From Athripsodes cinereus (taxonomy: Eukaryota > Arthropoda > Insecta > Trichoptera > Leptoceridae): DNA of 64,000 nucleotides. Below the pieces are notes generated by a model. It was not told the origin of the DNA and did not search any database. It worked only from the letters and a program-made list of their open reading frames with translations. The translations under genes were made by a program, and so were the position numbers. How positions within the stretch are numbered: the stretch's first letter is position 1; each line of letters begins with the position of its first letter. The DNA lies in assembly GCA_947579605.1 (NCBI GenBank), contig OX388311.1:24430951-24494950 (forward strand), given 5' to 3'. Positions 24,301 through 36,107 of this stretch are shown piece by piece.

Positions 24301-25452
24301 CCATACTTAACAGGTACGTCAAACCTCAAATCTAACTTTAATAGACACATTATCAATCTACCCCATTGATGGTTTATCAATCTACCCAAAGTGACAAGCA
24401 AACTTAGCGATCAAAGTTCCAATACAAAGGTAATCTAATTTTTTAACATAACATTTTATTTCAGCCCTCGATCCTGCTGGACTTTCCTGGGGTCCAGAAT
24501 CTGAAAGAATCAGACCTACTGATGCTGAATACGTGGAAGTAATTCATACAGATTCTGGTTACATGGGAATTAAAGAACCAGTAGGACACAATGATTTCTA
24601 CCCAAACGAAGGTGTAGGAATGCCTGGCTGTCTTCCAATCAACATTGGCTGTTCTCATGCAAGAGCATTTCAGTACTTTGCTGAATCTATTGATAACACA
24701 TATTTTATGGCAAAACAATGTTCTAATTTAGATGAAGCTTTGAATAATGAATGCTCTAATTTGACGCAACTTCATATGGGTGGAGCAAAAGCTAAGGCAA
24801 AGTAAGCTAATGTTATGATTAAGATATTTTATGGTATTTTAAAATGAGAATGAATATCTACTATAATCTCTATTATTCATTTGTTTGGACTTTCACAATT
24901 ACCAGTGTCTTACAACATCTTCATCTTCAGTTCTTTCCACGCCTCTGATTGACTTCTTTTTTTTTTATTTATTAACTTTATTGGCTTTTTGGCTTAGGCT
25001 TGGCTTGGCTTGGCCTACTACCTTTTAGCTTTATATCTTCTTTGAGCCACTCTTGCCCACTTATGTACAAAGAAAGAAGATTGATGATTTTCTTTGACCT
25101 GGTCGTAGTATTCTTTTTTTACTATCCGGAGAACTCTGAGTATCCATTTTATATTTACATTGTATGTAGCTTGTAGCTAGTAATTTCAACTTGAATTTTG
25201 CTTTAATTTTGCTGTAGGTACTCACCTATTAATTTTCTTTGAAATCTATATTTGTCATTTTTTTTAATAATCTCCGTCTATTCACACCATAATATAATCC
25301 ACAGTAAAATTATTAGGATATCAGGAAAAATTGTTTCATCCGTTTTTCGTTTCCATCCATGTTTTACTTATAACCAAATAATATCTTTCTTTTACAGGTA
25401 TGGAATTTTCCATCTTAAAACAACCTCTACAAAGCCATACTACATAGAATAG
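21307..25452 (+). CDS. Secreted pancreatic-type neutral lipase C
   Basis: Complete six-exon gene, 330 aa. Exons: 21307-21358, 22922-23078, 23368-23516, 24071-24313, 24465-24801, 25398-25452; lengths match gene B except the shorter last exon. The signal peptide is MISHLLFLILVGFNYVSA. Core motifs: SHGW in exon 3 (IIHGW in B), VICVDWGKG, nucleophile elbow GYSLG with Ser179 (the usual His before Ser is Tyr, and the following Ala is Gly), Asp203 in ALDPAGL and His265 in CSHARAFQYF. Lid cysteines are again six residues apart. Intron 1 (about 1.6 kb) holds a pair of hammerhead-like motifs (22478-22567) and intron 3 a SINE-like repeat. An AATAAA run begins near 25823. The triad is complete, so activity is expected, but the altered elbow may change it. 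Confidence 0.94.
22478..22567. repeat. Inverted pair of hammerhead-like motifs (Penelope-type ends)
   Basis: Two facing copies of one short cassette. The minus-strand copy (22478-22513) reads CTGACGA, then a stem II of GAGAGC/GCTCGT closed by GGAA, then GAAA, CCCGGC and TC. The plus-strand copy (22532-22567) has TTGACGA, GAGGGC/GTTCTT around GGAA, GAAA, the palindrome GCCGGC and TC. The order matches the hammerhead core CUGANGA - stem II - GAAA - stem III - UH. Penelope-like elements are known to carry such motifs at their ends, so this looks like an element reduced to its inverted termini. It lies in intron 1 of gene C. Confidence 0.55.
23735..23970 (-). repeat. SINE-like repeat, family 2
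   Basis: Reverse copy in intron 3 of gene C: 'tctcggcatttcccacaag', 'ggtatccagcaaaccgac', 'acattcaggatggatggc', 'aaacactcggaaacttac' and 'gtgagtgggagacctatt' match the copy at 31085-31340. Confidence 0.7.
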
Positions 25453-25995
25453 CAAAAATTTAAAAACATATTAGATTTAAATGTAGAGTTGGAATTTTGG
25501 AAAACTGATGTTAAATACTTCTCCGAGATATAAAATTTTAAGCAAGTAATTTTCGTTTTAGAGCATATTTGAAAAATTCTGCGATTACCTACTTCTAAAA
25601 CATTTGAATTTTCATTTGGTGAAGTATAATTTTATCATATTCTGTTAAATTTCTGTTGATTTTATCTATTGATATTTTATTTTGGTTGCTTTCTTTTGTT
25701 TTATTTTAAAATTGTTATGATAGATGTATGTTTGCAATATTGGTTTGTTAATTTTGTGTTTGGTACCTAGGTTTTCTTATTGTACCTATATAAAATATTG
25801 TGTAAAAGGCTAATTAGTCATAAATAAATAATAAATAAATAAATAAACTATTACGAGAGAATGATTATTCCTTTCTAATGTATTCATTTTCCTATTATCT
25901 ATTAGGTTTTTAACTGACTGAATAGAAAAAAATTGATTTTATACGAAATATGCTTAGAATATTATCACTTTTTGTTTAATGGTTTTGGGTACAAC
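25453..25995. other. 3' flank of gene C
   Basis: AT-rich sequence with several overlapping AATAAA signals between about 25822 and 25850, the likely polyadenylation region of gene C. Nothing else was recognised. Confidence 0.5.
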
Positions 25996-26768
25996 CAGTG
26001 ATATGTTATACCTAGATTTGCAATCTGACTCTCAAACATGTACCAGCAATAAAACCCCGTTGCGGCGCTACCGGCATACCAACACCAGCTTGGGGCCGCA
26101 ATATTTATTTACTTTGTCTAGAACTTCCGTGGAGGCTTATTGTGTGAGTGTCGTTTGTTCAAAGTTATTATCGAAGCAAAAATGCCCCATTGTGCCCTCA
26201 AAAGTTGTAAAAATACCTCAAAAACGGTGAATATAAATTGTGGAGTGACATTTCACAGGTAAATTTATTTTATTTGAAATTTAAATAGTGTATTTTAATT
26301 TTAAATTTCATTAAAACCTTGACCGGTCGAAAATTTTAACCAAGGTGTTCATTTGTATTCGTAATTGTTCCTATAAATAAAAGAGATAAATACACACTTG
26401 TCAATATAAATGATATCACAGAAATGCTTTAACTTTTTGATGAACGTTATAAGATAACTAGCACTATCAATTATTAAATTTGTCAACAAACCTAGGGAAA
26501 TAATCATTTTTAAAAAGTGTGTTCGCGTTTATATTGAATATATCAACTGTGTGTACAAAAGTAACTCACCTTTTTACATAAACAATGTACCTGCCGAGGT
26601 TTGATATTCTCCAGGTAAATAATATAAATGCTGCTAGAGTAAGATGAATATATATTTAAGAAAAGAGATGAATATAAATATTACTCAGGTATTGTACCTC
26701 GAAGGGTAGGAACACATTTTTAGAGAATATTTGTATGACGTTGCGAATCTAGGTATAACATATCACTA
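25996..26768 (+). mobile_element. Non-autonomous P-like DNA transposon with THAP exon
   Basis: 773-bp element. The left end starts 'cagtgatatgttatacc' and the right end is its near-complement; about 120 bp at each end match the MITE at 8897-9209, whose copy has a perfect 8-bp target duplication. Inside is a THAP-coding exon (26182-26258). The 8-bp duplication and THAP domain point to the P-element superfamily; hAT also makes 8-bp duplications but does not usually carry a THAP. No transposase catalytic region follows, so the element is internally deleted. Its own flanking 8-mers do not match. Confidence 0.72.
26182..26258 (+). pseudogene. THAP zinc-finger first exon of a transposase remnant
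   Basis: ATG at 26182 opens a 25-codon exon starting MPHCALKSCKN and ending GVTFHR, followed by an AG/GTAAAT splice donor. C-x4-C, the KN after it and the GVTFHR segment match the N-terminal half of a THAP (C2CH) DNA-binding domain. THAP domains bind transposon ends in P-type transposases. The next exon, which should supply the second Cys and the His, was not found before the right end at 26768, so this is a truncated gene. Confidence 0.7.
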
Positions 26769-27267
26769 ACACGCAACAGCAGATGACAAATATATATAAT
26801 CTTAACTGTTGAATCATATTTACACAGTGTAAAATTGTGTAATAATAAATCGTAAGAAGTGAAAAATGCCCCACATTGATAACGAATAGGCCACAAGTAG
26901 AATTGGTAATCCCAATTAATTGTTTAAGCTCTATTAGTTTTTAATATTATTGTTCTATCGGATAGGTTTCGGATCTATTTAAAACACAAAACTATGAAAG
27001 AGAATTAGGTAAATGAGTTCATTGAAATAATTAGATCAATGATTAAATAAAATATATTTATTATGTTTTTGTTTACATTTTAATTTTTTATATTATACTT
27101 AACTGGTAAGTACCTACTAGCAATTGAAAACATGAAAAGTTAATTAATTTTATGGAGTAATTACAGAATGTTTATACATTATTTCATAAGATGTCATAAA
27201 TAAATAGTTTAATTACTTTTATAATAAAAAAATAATATTATAATTTAATAACTGTAATAACAAAAAT
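26769..27267. other. 5' flank of lipase gene D
   Basis: AT-rich sequence partly repeated upstream of gene E near 40030-40400 (shared 'tgttgaatcatatttacac'-type block and others), so it belongs to the D/E duplication. No exon was found. Confidence 0.5.
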
Positions 27268-27275
27268 TATATAAA
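27268..27275 (+). promoter_or_regulatory. TATA box of lipase gene D
   Basis: TATATAAA lies 69 bp upstream of the start codon, the same spacing as in genes A and B. The paralogous position upstream of gene E has lost the match. Confidence 0.65.
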
Positions 27276-27336
27276 AAGAATTGAAAATCTAATTTTTCAA
27301 AATAGTTGGATTACAGAGGGAGTAAGTTTGTAAAGA

Positions 27337-30300
27337 ATGGCGCCCTTTTTTGTCGTTACACTTTTATTTTTTACAAGTTTTCATTTTACAAGCTGTTTGG
27401 TTTTTCCATTTGTTAAAAGTGAGCAAATTTCGTTTTGATTTTTACGTTACTAAATTGAAATTTAAACCTTATGTATTTTTTTCCTTCATAATATCATCCG
27501 CAACACATTTATTTTAGATTTTTTTACAAGTTATTTCACATTCATTAGAAGATTAAATAAAAGCTTTTTTCGTGATATATTCTATTCTACCTCAAACAAT
27601 GTGCCGTGTAAATATTTTTTTATACATTTAAAATAAACAAATCTTGCAAGGTGTACCTATAAAATATACGAGTACAAACATTATGATTATTTATATTTGG
27701 GGTTTCTATCAGTGAAGTTTCTATCTATCTATCTATTAGATAAATATTTGAAAATATTTAAGTAAACTCTTTAAGTAAGCTAAGCATTTTAAGTAAACTG
27801 TCGTAATTATACTAACAGAAATAACCTTTGATCAAATTTCTTAGAAAAGTTTTGAGTAAAATCTCAAGGCTATAAAATTATTTGCAGTAGAGTTGAAGCA
27901 TTTGTTTGGGCAAAAACAAATAAGTTTTTTTCGATTATTATTGTAGGATGTTTATATAACCTTCAATATGATTAAACTTTGTTTTTGTATTAAATAAAAT
28001 ATTTTATTATTTACTTATTTATTTTATTCTTCACTGTACATTGGTTACAATGTTACATAATAAAAAAGTGTCATAAAAATAACAGTTATACAATTCAATG
28101 TACAGAGGGCGAGTTTATCGCTAAAATGCGATGTCTTCCAACTAACACGGATGCATGATATACAAAATATGTACATCTTATTGCGCTACTTCCTCACGGG
28201 GTTGAGAAAGGATTGAGCTCCACTACTTAACTTGCAAACGCTTTTGATTTTATCACAGCCACTCAATTTCTCATGCATACTCTCCTTTTTATTATATTAT
28301 ATTCAGCAGGCATCTGTTTATTAAGATCTGTTCATCATAGTGTAGCCATAATCCTCGGACGGTCACGTCTTTGAGCACGCAAAAATAAGAGAACTGTTTG
28401 TTCATTTATTTTTTGTATTTCTCTTTCTATCTTTTTCAATTTATTGTATGAATTAATTTTTCATACAAACGCAAAAAACTAAAATATTTAGTCCATTTGG
28501 GTTATTATTTTTGTCAAAATTATTTTCAACATAGGTTTTTACTGTTTCTTATATTTTAGTATATGCCAAACTGGGGCTGTAGACAGACTCACACTTGTCG
28601 ATCGACTACAAACGAATTTACGACTACAACCGCAACAATAACGCAAAATTACATGGTAGGTACATGTAGGTAGATTGTCATAAATTCGTTTGTAGTCGAT
28701 CCAAAAGTGCGAGCTTGTCTAGGGGGCTGAAGTAATATGCCATTTATTTTTATCAATTTACTATATTAAAATTGTAAATAAAAAAAAAAATCCTGATAGA
28801 ATTATGGACCTATCTTTTTATTGAAATTTATGAAAGCGATTTTGAACGCACAATCACGTGATGTTTATTTTCACATTTCAGTAAATGAAGAATTATTGAG
28901 AATTAAAAGCTTGCCGCAAAAAAGTTTTTTGTTCCCCGATGGCACTGGAAAAATACATCTTGTTAATCTGCAAAATGCCGTTGAAGATGTAAACTTTAAT
29001 CCCGATAAAGATGTGTTTCCTGTGATATATGTAAAGTAATGTATTTAAATAAGAATATATAGATACATGAAATGAGTCAATAAAATATCGCATATTCTAA
29101 CCTGAGCCCGTAGCCAAAACGTAATTAGCGATCGACTACTGGCGTATTTTTCGACAATCTACCTACATATACCGTGTAATTATGCGTTATTGTTGCAGTT
29201 ATTGTCGAAACTTTGTTTATAGTCGATCACCAAGTGCGTGTTTTGTCTACAGGCTCTAAGCATTAAATAAGTTATTAAAATAAAGGGTATGTATTTTTTT
29301 TTACTTTGTTTGTCAAACTGTTTAAACTAAAGCAATAATATTAATAATATTGCATTTCTAACTTTTGAAATTTCCAATATGAATTTGACATAATTGACAA
29401 TCGGTAATAACATTTGTATTTGGCAGACTGCCAAAAATCGTAGAATTATTAAAGTTCAAAAAAATTGCTTCAGCATATTGATGGAAAAACAAAAGCGATA
29501 ACATTTCTATTAACTGTAACAATTACTGTTCCATCTCACTTGCTCAATGAATTAAAATATTGTTCATCTACGCCTACAGTAATAACTGAAGTCATGATAA
29601 AATAACATCTTCAGCTATTCTAAAGTTTTATATTTTAACATAGTCAACTTCTAATAGGTACCTAATAATATAATCTAATCATTGAACATATTATCTCTTT
29701 GCTCTTCCCTTCATATACATAGGTTACTATTTATCACTTGATAGGATGTATGTACATAGAATAACTTAATAACCAAATGTAGAAAGTGATAACCAAATAA
29801 CATTTTAAGCATAGCAAATTATGTGGGTGTATATTTAAGTACTTACCTACATGTATATAGGGATGTTTTAATTAGTTGAATGGTATTTATATAGATGAAA
29901 TTGAATTTTGCTGATGGGACTTTTTTTTTGTTTTTGACAGAACTGTGTATTTTTTATATTTGAAGATTATGTTGTTTGATTTATCATGTATTGTAAAAGG
30001 TTAATGCCGTATAATATTCAAAAAAAATCTTTGCGCCTTAGCCTTCGTATCAACGCTGGTAAAACGGAGTACATATATGTAATAATACATGCACGAGTAC
30101 TCACACCCCACTAATGGTTGGCAATTCCCAAATATCTCAGGTTAGTAAATTCAGGTACCCGGGAGCAACCATAACGCCAGAGGGTGATCTCCGGTCGGAA
30201 TTACCAATCCGCATAGGAGCAGCTGGCGGGGCTTTCAACAACATGAACAAAGTTTGGAAGGCGTCTGGACTCAGCATCAGGACAAAATGTCGCTTGTTCA

Positions 30301-32770
30301 ATGCGTGCATCATCCCAATCCTTCTATATGGCTGCGAGTCTTGGCACTTAACCAAGGCTCAAGAGCGGAAGATACTAAGCTTTAAAAACAAGTGTCTTAG
30401 AAGGATTTTGGATGTCAGATGGTATGAACATGTTACAAATGATGCTGTGCGCCGGCGCACCCAGCAGAGACCTGTAATCTCCGTAATACAAGAGAGACGA
30501 TGGTCCTGGCTGGGACATGTTTTGAGAATGCCCAATAATAGTTGGCCAAAAAGAGCACTGTTCTTCCGTCCGCAGGGGTTCCGTAGGCCCGGGCGTCCCT
30601 CTTTCACAATACACCGTTCCTATGACAACGATATCAGAGCGCAAGGAATGTCGTGGGAAGAGGTGACGCAATTGGCACAGAGACGCTCTGAATGGAGGAG
30701 GCTGGTTTCTGCCCTGTGCTCCCGAGAGGAGCGTTGAGGGCGATGATGATGATGATGAATATTCAAATAAAAAAATACACCTACCATTTAGATAACGCCT
30801 CCCAAATCTTTTCATTTCATCTACGAATAAAATAACGATTTAAAATAAACAATGTTTCTTTTACAGAAATATTGACCCAATTGTATTAAACACAGAAAAT
30901 AGGACGAGTCTTTTGAAATTAAAAAATATCGTCGACTTTAAAAAGCCATTTAAGATAGTTGTCCACGGCTGGATTAACAGAAGAAATGATGAAATGGCTT
31001 TAGAAACACGAAATGGTAGGTTCCAAGTTGTTAGAATTTACGATTTTATATTGATTTAATATTGTGTTGTCCTAAAACTATTTCTTATGCTACTACTACT
31101 ATACCATCACGGCATATCCCACAAGTGGGGTAGCCAGCAGATCAGCTGCACATAAGAAACATGCAAACTGTCCTCTTCGTGCCAATATAAAATCAAGACA
31201 TTCAGGATGGGTGGCAAGCCTCATCGCTGAATTTAAGATGTAAAATGTCTTATTTTTTTCGAACACCTGCCTTCTACAGGACACTCGAAAACTTACGCAG
31301 AAGAGTGGGAGACCAATACTTTACCGGGTGCTCCACGGGATATACTAGACATTTCTTATACTAGACATAATAAAAATTATATTTATTTTGTGGACACAAT
31401 AAATTGTTATTTATTATATTAAATAATTTAAAATGTAAGGTTACAGATCTAATGCCTATACAATCAACGGAAAAGATTAACTTTATTTTTTTCCGGATTA
31501 CGGCCTTTATTTCTCATTGTGTTATTCTATTATAAAAATATGTTCATAATTCTATATGCTTTAACTACTTTTTTCAGCGTTCTTAAAAAATATGGACGTA
31601 AACGTTATAGTTATTGATTGGAGTATAGGATCGCTTGTCAATTATGGAGCAGCTGTTTTGAATGTGCCCAAAGTTGCAGATTATTTAGCTAAGTTTATTC
31701 TTTGGCTTAACACAAACGGAGTACCTATCGATAATTTTCATTTGGTTGGCCATAGTCTTGGAGCGCACATTGTTGGAATTGCTGGAAGATCTTTGAGTCC
31801 TCTCAAGGTTCCTTATATAACAGGTAAATATAAAAAAAAAAAACTGTAATCAGACATTCCAACAATATGTCTATTTGAAGAATAATCATTAATGTACTTG
31901 CTAAAGAATTACATACTTAGTAGATATTTAAGAATACGGTACAAACATTTCAGATAATAAAACTGGTACGTTTTAATACGAAATTGAAATCTTTAATAAT
32001 TTTTAATTGCAGGTTTGGACCCAGCTTACCCATGTTGGGATAGAAACAGTAAAAGAATAAGAGCAACCGACGGAAAATATGTTGAAATAATTCACACAAA
32101 CGGTGGTCTGTTCGGATTAACAGAAGTTGTCGGAAGCAATGATTTTTATCTAAATGGAGGATCCACTCAGCCTGGGTGTGGTTCGAAAGATCTCGGATGT
32201 TCTCATAATAGAGCCTTTAAGTACTTTGCTGAAACTATTGATAATAAAAAATTCATGGGAACACAGTGTATAGGCTTAGACGAATTAATTCAAAATAGAT
32301 GTGCCAATTTAAGCAGTCTTTATATGGGTGGCTCCAAACCTAAACAAGCGTAAGTACTTTTGATCGTTTTAATAATAATAATAATAAAAAACATTATTGC
32401 ACTAAAAAAACAACATATGAAAATATTCAATTTAACTATACAAAAAAAAAATTGTGCAATGGGCGAGTTTAAAGTGTAAACAAGATTGATATGTCACTAT
32501 TTATTTTTATTTTTTGTTTTCTGTTAATCTACCTTAGATGAGTGATTTGTGTCCCTCGAATAAATAAATATATAAAATATAGTTTTGTTCAACTGGAAGC
32601 TAACATTGTGAGTAATAATAGACGAGCTGGTGAAGCTCGATTCTATCTATCTGTGTCGTAAGTTTTTTGTTTATGTTCAACGAAAGTCCAATTTTTTTTT
32701 GATAAATGCTTTCAGGGTTGGAGTATTTCATGTGGAAACCAAAGGACGAAGTCCTTTTAATTTAGATTAA
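27337..32770 (+). CDS. Secreted pancreatic-type neutral lipase D
   Basis: Complete six-exon gene, 340 aa. Exons: 27337-27418, 28882-29035, 30867-31015, 31578-31823, 32013-32349, 32716-32770. The first exon encodes a hydrophobic signal peptide (MAPFFVVTLLFFTSFHFTSC). Core motifs: IVVHGW, VIVIDW, GHSLGAH with Ser188, Asp213 in GLDPAYP, His275 in CSHNRAFKYF; lid cysteines 266 and 273 are six residues apart. Exon 4 is one codon longer than in genes B/C, shared with E and F. Introns carry a short retroposon, two MITEs, a LINE fragment and a SINE-like repeat, none disturbing splice sites. AATAAA at 32962. It is the closest paralogue of gene E. Confidence 0.93.
28000..28157 (-). repeat. Short retroposon (LINE 3'-end type)
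   Basis: One of four copies with the block 'gggcgagtttatcgc' followed by 'cttccaactaac' and an AT-rich tail on the other side. Others are at 32366-32475, 48346-48490 and 55381-55509. Strand is assigned so that the AT-rich tail is 3'. It lies in intron 1 of gene D. Confidence 0.6.
28568..28738. mobile_element. MITE, same family as 9402-9561
   Basis: Inverted arms with 'cttgtcgatcgactac' and 'aacgaatttacgac' on the left and their complements on the right, ending 'gcttgtctagggggct'. The centre holds 'acaaccgcaacaataacgc', the complement of the 9402 copy's core. It lies in intron 1 of gene D. Confidence 0.78.
29101..29262. mobile_element. MITE, diverged copy of the same family
   Basis: It keeps 'gcgatcgactac', 'cgacaatctacctacat', 'tgcgttattgttgcagtt' and a right end of 'gtgtgttttgtctacagg' type with substitutions. 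It sits in intron 2 of gene D, 66 bp after exon 2. Confidence 0.68.
30013..30767 (+). mobile_element. 5'-truncated LINE copy in intron 2 of gene D
   Basis: About 735 bp (30023-30757) from the 3' end of the same LINE as at 61254-63443. It encodes the C-terminal domain only (LLYGCESWHLTKAQ, RWSWLGHVLRM, CSREER end) and ends in a (GAT)n-type tail. A 10-bp target duplication, AATATTCAAA, flanks it (30013-30022 and 30758-30767). Near 30070 a 2-base insertion relative to the other copy breaks the frame. It is a dead insertion in sense orientation within the intron. Confidence 0.9.
31085..31340 (-). repeat. SINE-like repeat, family 2 (best-preserved copy)
   Basis: Reverse copy in intron 3 of gene D: 'ctataccatcacggcatatc', 'cacaagtggggtagccagca', 'caagacattcaggatgggtg', 'aggacactcgaaaacttacg', 'agtgggagaccaat' and 'gggtgctccacggg'. 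It is used here as the family reference. Confidence 0.72.
32366..32475 (-). repeat. Short retroposon copy, partial
   Basis: An (AAT)n run followed by 'cattattgcac' and ending 'tgcaatgggcgagttta', matching the copies at 28000 and 55381. It lies in intron 5 of gene D. Confidence 0.55.
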
Positions 32771-33068
32771 TACGAAGTTTAGAATCCATCAAGAAATGGC
32801 AATGGATAACTATATTGATTTGGACATATATATCGTAACATTTAAATAATGTTATTAAAATATTATAAAGACACGATGTTTTCAGAATGCAAATGGTTTT
32901 CTAATACGCGCAGTTCAAAACGTGCTTATGCAAATTATTATAATATATTAATCATGTTTGTAATAAAACGTTAAATTAACAGCATTCGTGTTTATTATTA
33001 AATTCAAATAAAATTGTCTATTATTTTACCTGTGTTTTATTTTTATATTTTGTAGTAGATATTTACTA

Positions 33069-34850
33069 TGATATGCCCGGTATAGTAGGTATTGTGTCGA
33101 AAAGTTATCATCAAAAATTATAATTGTTATTTATGTAGAAAGTGGTACTGAAATACCGAAATAAACAATGCAGTTCATGAGAACTCTGAAAATCCCGACA
33201 TTAAAAATATCCCTTGCACTTAAAAGGTACCCGCATTAACATTGTATTATTGTTTACTAATCTTTGTACCTGCATACAAAAACAAAAAAATTATTGTTTA
33301 TTTAAATTATTTGTACCTACATAGCAACAGGGGCAATAAAAAGAATAATTCGACAAAGGATTAAGGCGCATTCATTATGTATCAACGTAAGGCGCATTCA
33401 TTATGTATCAACTTAAGGCGCATTCATAGTGTACCAATTTATTTAATGAATATTCTAGAATGCGTTTGTATTAATATTATTGAATATTGGCTTGCTTGGA
33501 TTTTTTTTATACCTACGCTTCGAGCTATTGAGTGTCGATATCGACGATATTTTCAATTATGTAAACGACTCTTTAGGTATGAATTTTAATTTTATTGTGA
33601 CATATGTACATATTTTAAATATTTAATTATCTACCTAAAGAGTTGTATTGTGTTGATGTGTAATAGGATAAGATGTGTAGGTATTTTATGATTTGTGCTA
33701 TGCGAAAAGACGCTATAATTAATAATGGTGATAATGGACACAAGAAATGTTTTATATTTAATATCAGTGCAAGAGACGCTTTAAATATTCATATGTGAAT
33801 TAATTAATAATTATAAATCAGCGCATTGGACGCTTAACAATATCAAACTTATTTGTAAATATTTATTTCATCATGTACATAATTCCTGGAATGCAGACAA
33901 GGGTGCAGTTGTACCCGCAATACAATGGAACTTGCAGTAGGCGTGTATTGCTACTGCAATCAACCAATCACGCCGCTGCACGTGGATGTATCGCGTCATC
34001 GAAGGGGTAGGACCAACCCCTCTCTACACCACTCAAGGAACAGCGGAGAAATGTCCTTGAAAGATCAGTTAGTCTCCATCAGCCATCAGTGGTGAACAGT
34101 GATCATCAGCGAGTCGTAGTGAGTAGTCAGTTGTCCTTGGTAGAAGGATTGCTCTTGCCATCACTCAATGACTCATCATCTGACCTTCAGAGAGACAAGT
34201 CTGTCTCTGGCCACCGGACTTCAGTTGAGTCGAGATATTCTCCTCCTGAAGTCATGACGAACCAACTCTGCACCTGTGTAGGCTGGTAATTGCCCCAGGA
34301 GCCTCGGACGTGGGACTTCGCCCTCCCAGCACTGCGCCAAGGGGCGCTTTCTTCAACTTGTTTGCCTCTAGGTATTTTCATGCCAGAGGCGCCCTCATCG
34401 TGGGATCCATTACAATCATCGCAAAGTGAAATTTAATTATTGCTATTAAGTGCTACGTTTTCGTTTTATTGAAATAATAATCAAGTGTGTTTTTTTTTAT
34501 ATTGGGATAATTACGTGTGCACAGACAATACGGGGTAGTGAGTAAGCCGTAGTATTGTCTAGCCTTGTTTTTGTGTGTCTGTAATAGTGGTAAGCAATTT
34601 TTATTTTCATTAAATGTTTGAAATTTAAATTTGCCTTTTTACACATTTGTCTACATATAACTTGTCGTCTCTTATTTATATAGCCTCACTATATATTTAA
34701 TTGAGACCATTTTTTTTTTATTGTTTTAACTCCTGGAGTGCTGTAAGTAGCCCAGTAGAGTCTCAGCCGTTGGCATTTTTGGTAACTATTTTATATATTA
34801 TCTATCAAAAACCATTCTTTCACCACCCTCTCTCTCACCCCCCCATATCA
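33069..34850 (+). repeat. 5' LTR
   Basis: 1782 bp, TG...CA. It contains a threefold tandem repeat of about 26 bp near 33362-33440 (taaggcgcattcatta blocks). Small open frames inside are duplicated in the other LTR and are not genes. Confidence 0.95.
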
Positions 34851-35054
34851 TATTGGCTTCCGAACGTGGGTCCGTAACGAAAAAATGCACTCCTGTGCAT
34901 AATCGTTACAACGAATCCGTCCCTGAGATTTTGTAATTAGTTTTTTTTTGTGATATCGGAGGAGGGTGTATATATTTTTTTTATAATGAACTGACAAGTT
35001 ATCTGTAATGGCGAATGTGTATTGTTTTGACTTTTGGCTTTGTTTTATTGACAT

Positions 35055-36107
35055 GTGTTTATTGTGTATTACGGTATGATTCGATCGATGGATAAGGTGT
35101 CGGATATCAGATGCTATGTGCGCGAATTTTCGCTTTCGTTCGGAGGCTGGACTGATGAAGGCCCCGAACGGTTCCTCAAAGAATGCGAGGAACGCTGGAA
35201 GCTTGAATGGGAAGATGAATTGCCAAGGGAGGCTGTGTATTGCTTGCGCGGCGACGCTAAGCGGTACTGGAAGTCTCTGGGGTTTCGGTATTGTCGATGG
35301 GGTGTATTCAAAGAAGTAATTTTGCGAAGGTTTGGTGTGGAAGGGCAGATAAATGCGATCTATAATGACCTGTTGACAGTGTGTCAAGGTCGGGATGAAC
35401 TGGGGAGTGATTTTGTTGACTGGAAGGTCAGGATAAACAATCGTTTAAAAGGGTATGGCCATGTATTATTTAAAGATGAAGGACCAGCAATGAGCGTATG
35501 GAAGCAAATGACATCCTGGTATAGGACGAGGATTAATGGTCGGGAGTTAGTTAATCTGGAACATTTGCAAGAGTTGGTATGGCGCCTGGACTTTCCAGAA
35601 TACACTCCGGAGGAACAAGTTGTGTTAGATAATCTTCCAGACATAGCATCTGTTCGCGATGAAATTCGGTGTGATGTACCTAGCCAGGACGCTAGGGAGG
35701 TTGAGGTACCCGCAGAGGATGAGATTTCCCTCTCGGAGGAACAGGTTGAGGATGATATGGAAGAAGACACCGAACGGGAGGCACATACACCTCCCTCTAT
35801 TCACGAATGGGTAAAGTCTTTCGCGTGGGTTTTAAAATCAGTTTTGGCAATGCTGATCGTCGCGGGATTGATCGCGGAAAGCTGCATACGATTGCTTGTA
35901 TGTACAGCTATAATTATATTGAGATTCGTGAATAGAAAAATATCGCGTCGCCGTAGAACAGCGTTGATATTGTTCAAAAAGATATATGCGTCCGTCAATC
36001 GAATCAAATACCAATGTTATGCTATCGATGATTATTTTTGTAATGTTTTCATCGATATGGATTCTCGATGTTTGAAGTCGAGGAGAAAATTCAATCAAGC
36101 CAGATAG
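35055..36107 (+). CDS. Gag-like protein of the LTR element, with hydrophobic segment
   Basis: 350-codon ORF; the start could be M1, M8 or M12. Residues about 25-180 resemble the capsid of Ty3-type retrotransposon Gag: FLKECEERW, YCLRGDAKRYWKSL, WGVFKEVILRRFG, then a DFVDWKVRINNRL stretch. An acidic linker (about 205-245) follows. Residues about 256-292 are strongly hydrophobic (VLAMLIVAGLIAES and LLVCTAIIILRFV), like one or two membrane segments, then a basic patch (RKISRRRR). No CCHC zinc knuckle and no protease are present. Gag would form particles packaging element RNA; a membrane-like C-terminus is unusual for it. The assignment rests on motif resemblance and the LTR context. Confidence 0.72.
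   Translation: MFIVYYGMIRSMDKVSDIRCYVREFSLSFGGWTDEGPERFLKECEERWKLEWEDELPREAVYCLRGDAKRYWKSLGFRYCRWGVFKEVILRRFGVEGQINAIYNDLLTVCQGRDELGSDFVDWKVRINNRLKGYGHVLFKDEGPAMSVWKQMTSWYRTRINGRELVNLEHLQELVWRLDFPEYTPEEQVVLDNLPDIASVRDEIRCDVPSQDAREVEVPAEDEISLSEEQVEDDMEEDTEREAHTPPSIHEWVKSFAWVLKSVLAMLIVAGLIAESCIRLLVCTAIIILRFVNRKISRRRRTALILFKKIYASVNRIKYQCYAIDDYFCNVFIDMDSRCLKSRRKFNQAR

Noticed and set aside
33377..33589. Small ORFs in the LTRs (also 34089, 37445 and 38157)
   Set aside because: They occur identically in both LTRs, are short and show no recognisable domain.
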